The notes beneath the pieces were generated by a model. The model was not told the origin of the DNA, searched no databases, and saw only the letters and a list, made by a program, of their open reading frames with translations. This document shows positions 62,485 to 64,000 of a DNA stretch of 64,000 nucleotides, one piece after another. How positions within the stretch are numbered: position 1 is the stretch's first letter; every line of letters begins with the position of its first letter. The position numbers and the translations under genes were made by a program. The DNA lies in assembly GCF_029227915.1 (NCBI RefSeq), contig NC_079884.1, forward strand, positions 10,664,001 through 10,728,000. The letters run 5' to 3'. Source of the stretch: Hydractinia symbiolongicarpus. Taxonomy: Eukaryota; Cnidaria; Hydrozoa; Anthoathecata; Hydractiniidae.

Positions 62485-63671
62485 CTACTCACCCATTAGA
62501 GGAGATTTCTTCGGTCTACGTGACGGCGACATCAAGTCACTCGTATGCACATCTTGATCGCTACTTGACCCGCGTGCATTCCTCGATTTGTCTTTTAACG
62601 ATTTGTCTTTTTTGAATTTCTTTCTCCATGATTTCGACCTTTTAAAATCACCATCCCCAAGATCATTAGGAGGTGGAGATTTGTATTCATGACAAAGTAT
62701 TAATAATTTATTATATTCACGTTCTAATATGCCCCGTACCTAAAATAAAAATAAAAACATTTAGACAAACAGGAGAAAGTAGAAAGCCTACTTTCCACTT
62801 TTATAAAAAATGTATACATTTCGTAAGTACTGCCTTACAGGTTGGAAAAGCATTTAAATAGCCTATGAAATGGTTTTAGACGCCTTCCTGTGAGCAAAAT
62901 CTTCATTTAGACGCACAACGTTAAAACAATAAAATTATATTAAATATTGAATTATATAATGTTTTCCAACCCCCTCAAAAGTGTATAAGCCACTAAATAA
63001 AAATTTGATTGATTGATGATTTTGTCCTTTCTTTAAGATTATATATCGACTAAAGGTATAATGCAGGATGACTTCGCGAGAAATAAATAAACTCTGTTTA
63101 ATTATAATGAGCGTCTTCACTTTAAAACGAATTAGCTATTCACTCTCCATTTGTGCTAAAAAACTCGTTTTCACAGTGAAAAAATTGATATGGTTTGTTA
63201 TACAAAAAAAAAAAAAAAACAGGTATAACTAGCAACTCGGTATGAGAAGTAACAGTTTTCGTTATGTTTTGAAGCCTTAAGACATATTCTTTGACTATTC
63301 TGTTGGATATAGGATACAAAACCAGTTTTTCGCGACAGTACAAGTACTACTCTCTCGCCACTTACCTTCTCATTAGTACTAGGTATCTGTAAGTAGTAAG
63401 CAAACGTTTCCACATCAAAATTTTCATCCAAAGCAATAACAGCTCCGTGTACACCCGACTGTCGTAGGTACTCTGCATAATCTTCAAGTCCAATCTTTGT
63501 CGCCCATTTTATTACTCGAGCGTTTGACCACACCAACACGTCTATAACGCAGAACGAAAAAAACACATACTTGCATGGACTAACTTTGAAGTGAAAAAAA
63601 CGTATGAAATAAATTATAGATATGTTACCTTTATCTACACCGTCTGCATCTTGTCTTCTTTTCTCGAGAAA
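62485..63671 (-). CDS. PPFIA: liprin-alpha, C-terminal part (gene continues beyond the right edge)
   Basis: Three exons are seen on the minus strand: 63629-63671, 63366-63541 and 62739 down to 62493 or 62485, all in phase. They encode a linker (FLEKRRQDADGVDK), then the third liprin SAM domain (VLVWSNARVIKWATKIGL, EYLRQSGVHGAVIALDE, TFAYYLQIP). After it comes VRGILEREYNKLL and the basic FKRSKSWRKKFKKDK motif seen after SAM3 in liprin-alpha proteins. Liprins-alpha organise presynaptic active zones and focal contacts through LAR phosphatases. The frame meets TAG at 62485, but the same bases form a strong donor (ATGG|GTGAGT at 62493), so the true C-terminus may be in an unseen downstream exon. 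No VRTYSC-type PDZ ligand was found. Paralogue number cannot be set. Confidence 0.88.
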
Positions 63672-64000
63672 CTACACACACGAAAACTTAAGTATACTGT
63701 TTATTCAAATATTTTGTAAATATTGCATCAGATAAGAAGGAAACAGAAAAGAAATAAAAAAAACTGCAGTAATGATTTGTAGCTTCTAAGAGGACGAAAA
63801 AGACACAATTAAGGCCGATTTCCATTAAAAAGTTTCTCATTAGGAATCTTTTTTTTTTTCATCGCAGCTACTGCATTTCGGCAGCTTTCGATCAACTTCT
63901 AAAGCGTGTGCAGAGGACACCTTTTTAACAACCAATTAAAATCCCCAAAAACGCTGTTATCTGTAATATCAGGGACCAAGTATATTAAAGCGCCAAAGTC

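Overview
This is a window of animal nuclear DNA: AT-rich, intron-rich, with short GT-AG exons, long repeat-filled introns and many small terminal-inverted-repeat (TIR) insertions. The gene set is metazoan: ADPGK, ANAPC2, PKMYT1, AGMO, a TMEM263-like protein and a liprin-alpha. Fold-back repeats of the CCTCGTCCCCAGGG type, TCGCGAAAATTA-like repeats and THAP/Harbinger/BEN-type transposon proteins suggest a cnidarian, perhaps a medusozoan. The species is an inference from repeat style and protein divergence, not something the sequence proves.

Left part (1-12.1 kb). A possible hypothetical exon lies at 119-490 (-). The last two exons of an unrecognised small basic protein end at 2003 (+). A two-exon TMEM263-like gene spans 3884-5429 (+), with two palindromic fold-back repeats in its intron. 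A Harbinger transposase remnant is at 6358-6630. A complete six-exon ADPGK gene spans 7277-12067 (-), with a 700-bp TIR element in its first intron.

Middle (13.8-42 kb). ANAPC2 is resolved on the minus strand as 18 phase-consistent exons from 28338 down to 15474, and a likely N-terminal exon lies at 41790-41992. An intronless PKMYT1 gene (25923-27467, same strand) sits inside one ANAPC2 intron. Upstream comes a pile of mobile DNA. First is a 7063-bp element (30904-37966) with perfect 22-bp TIRs, a TAA target duplication and subterminal AGACGAA-rich arrays. It carries a truncated DDE-type transposase and a two-exon chromo/Tudor-like plus BEN-domain protein. Second is a small TIR element (38446-41671) split by a TTAA-flanked THAP-bearing Kolobok-like element (38694-41532). 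Third is a TIR element of about 1 kb (42026-43016).

Right part (46.5-64 kb). A complete 14-exon AGMO gene spans 46521-56680 (+) and keeps all three membrane-hydroxylase histidine boxes. One of its introns holds a perfect 52-bp palindrome and another holds a Helentron/HINE-like microsatellite-bearing element. An unrecognised Cys-rich protein gene (59376-60131, +) follows. The 3' exons of a liprin-alpha gene (62485-63671, -) run off the right edge.

The host genes do not form a pathway, except that PKMYT1 (blocks mitotic entry) and ANAPC2 (drives mitotic exit) are both cell-cycle regulators and are physically nested.
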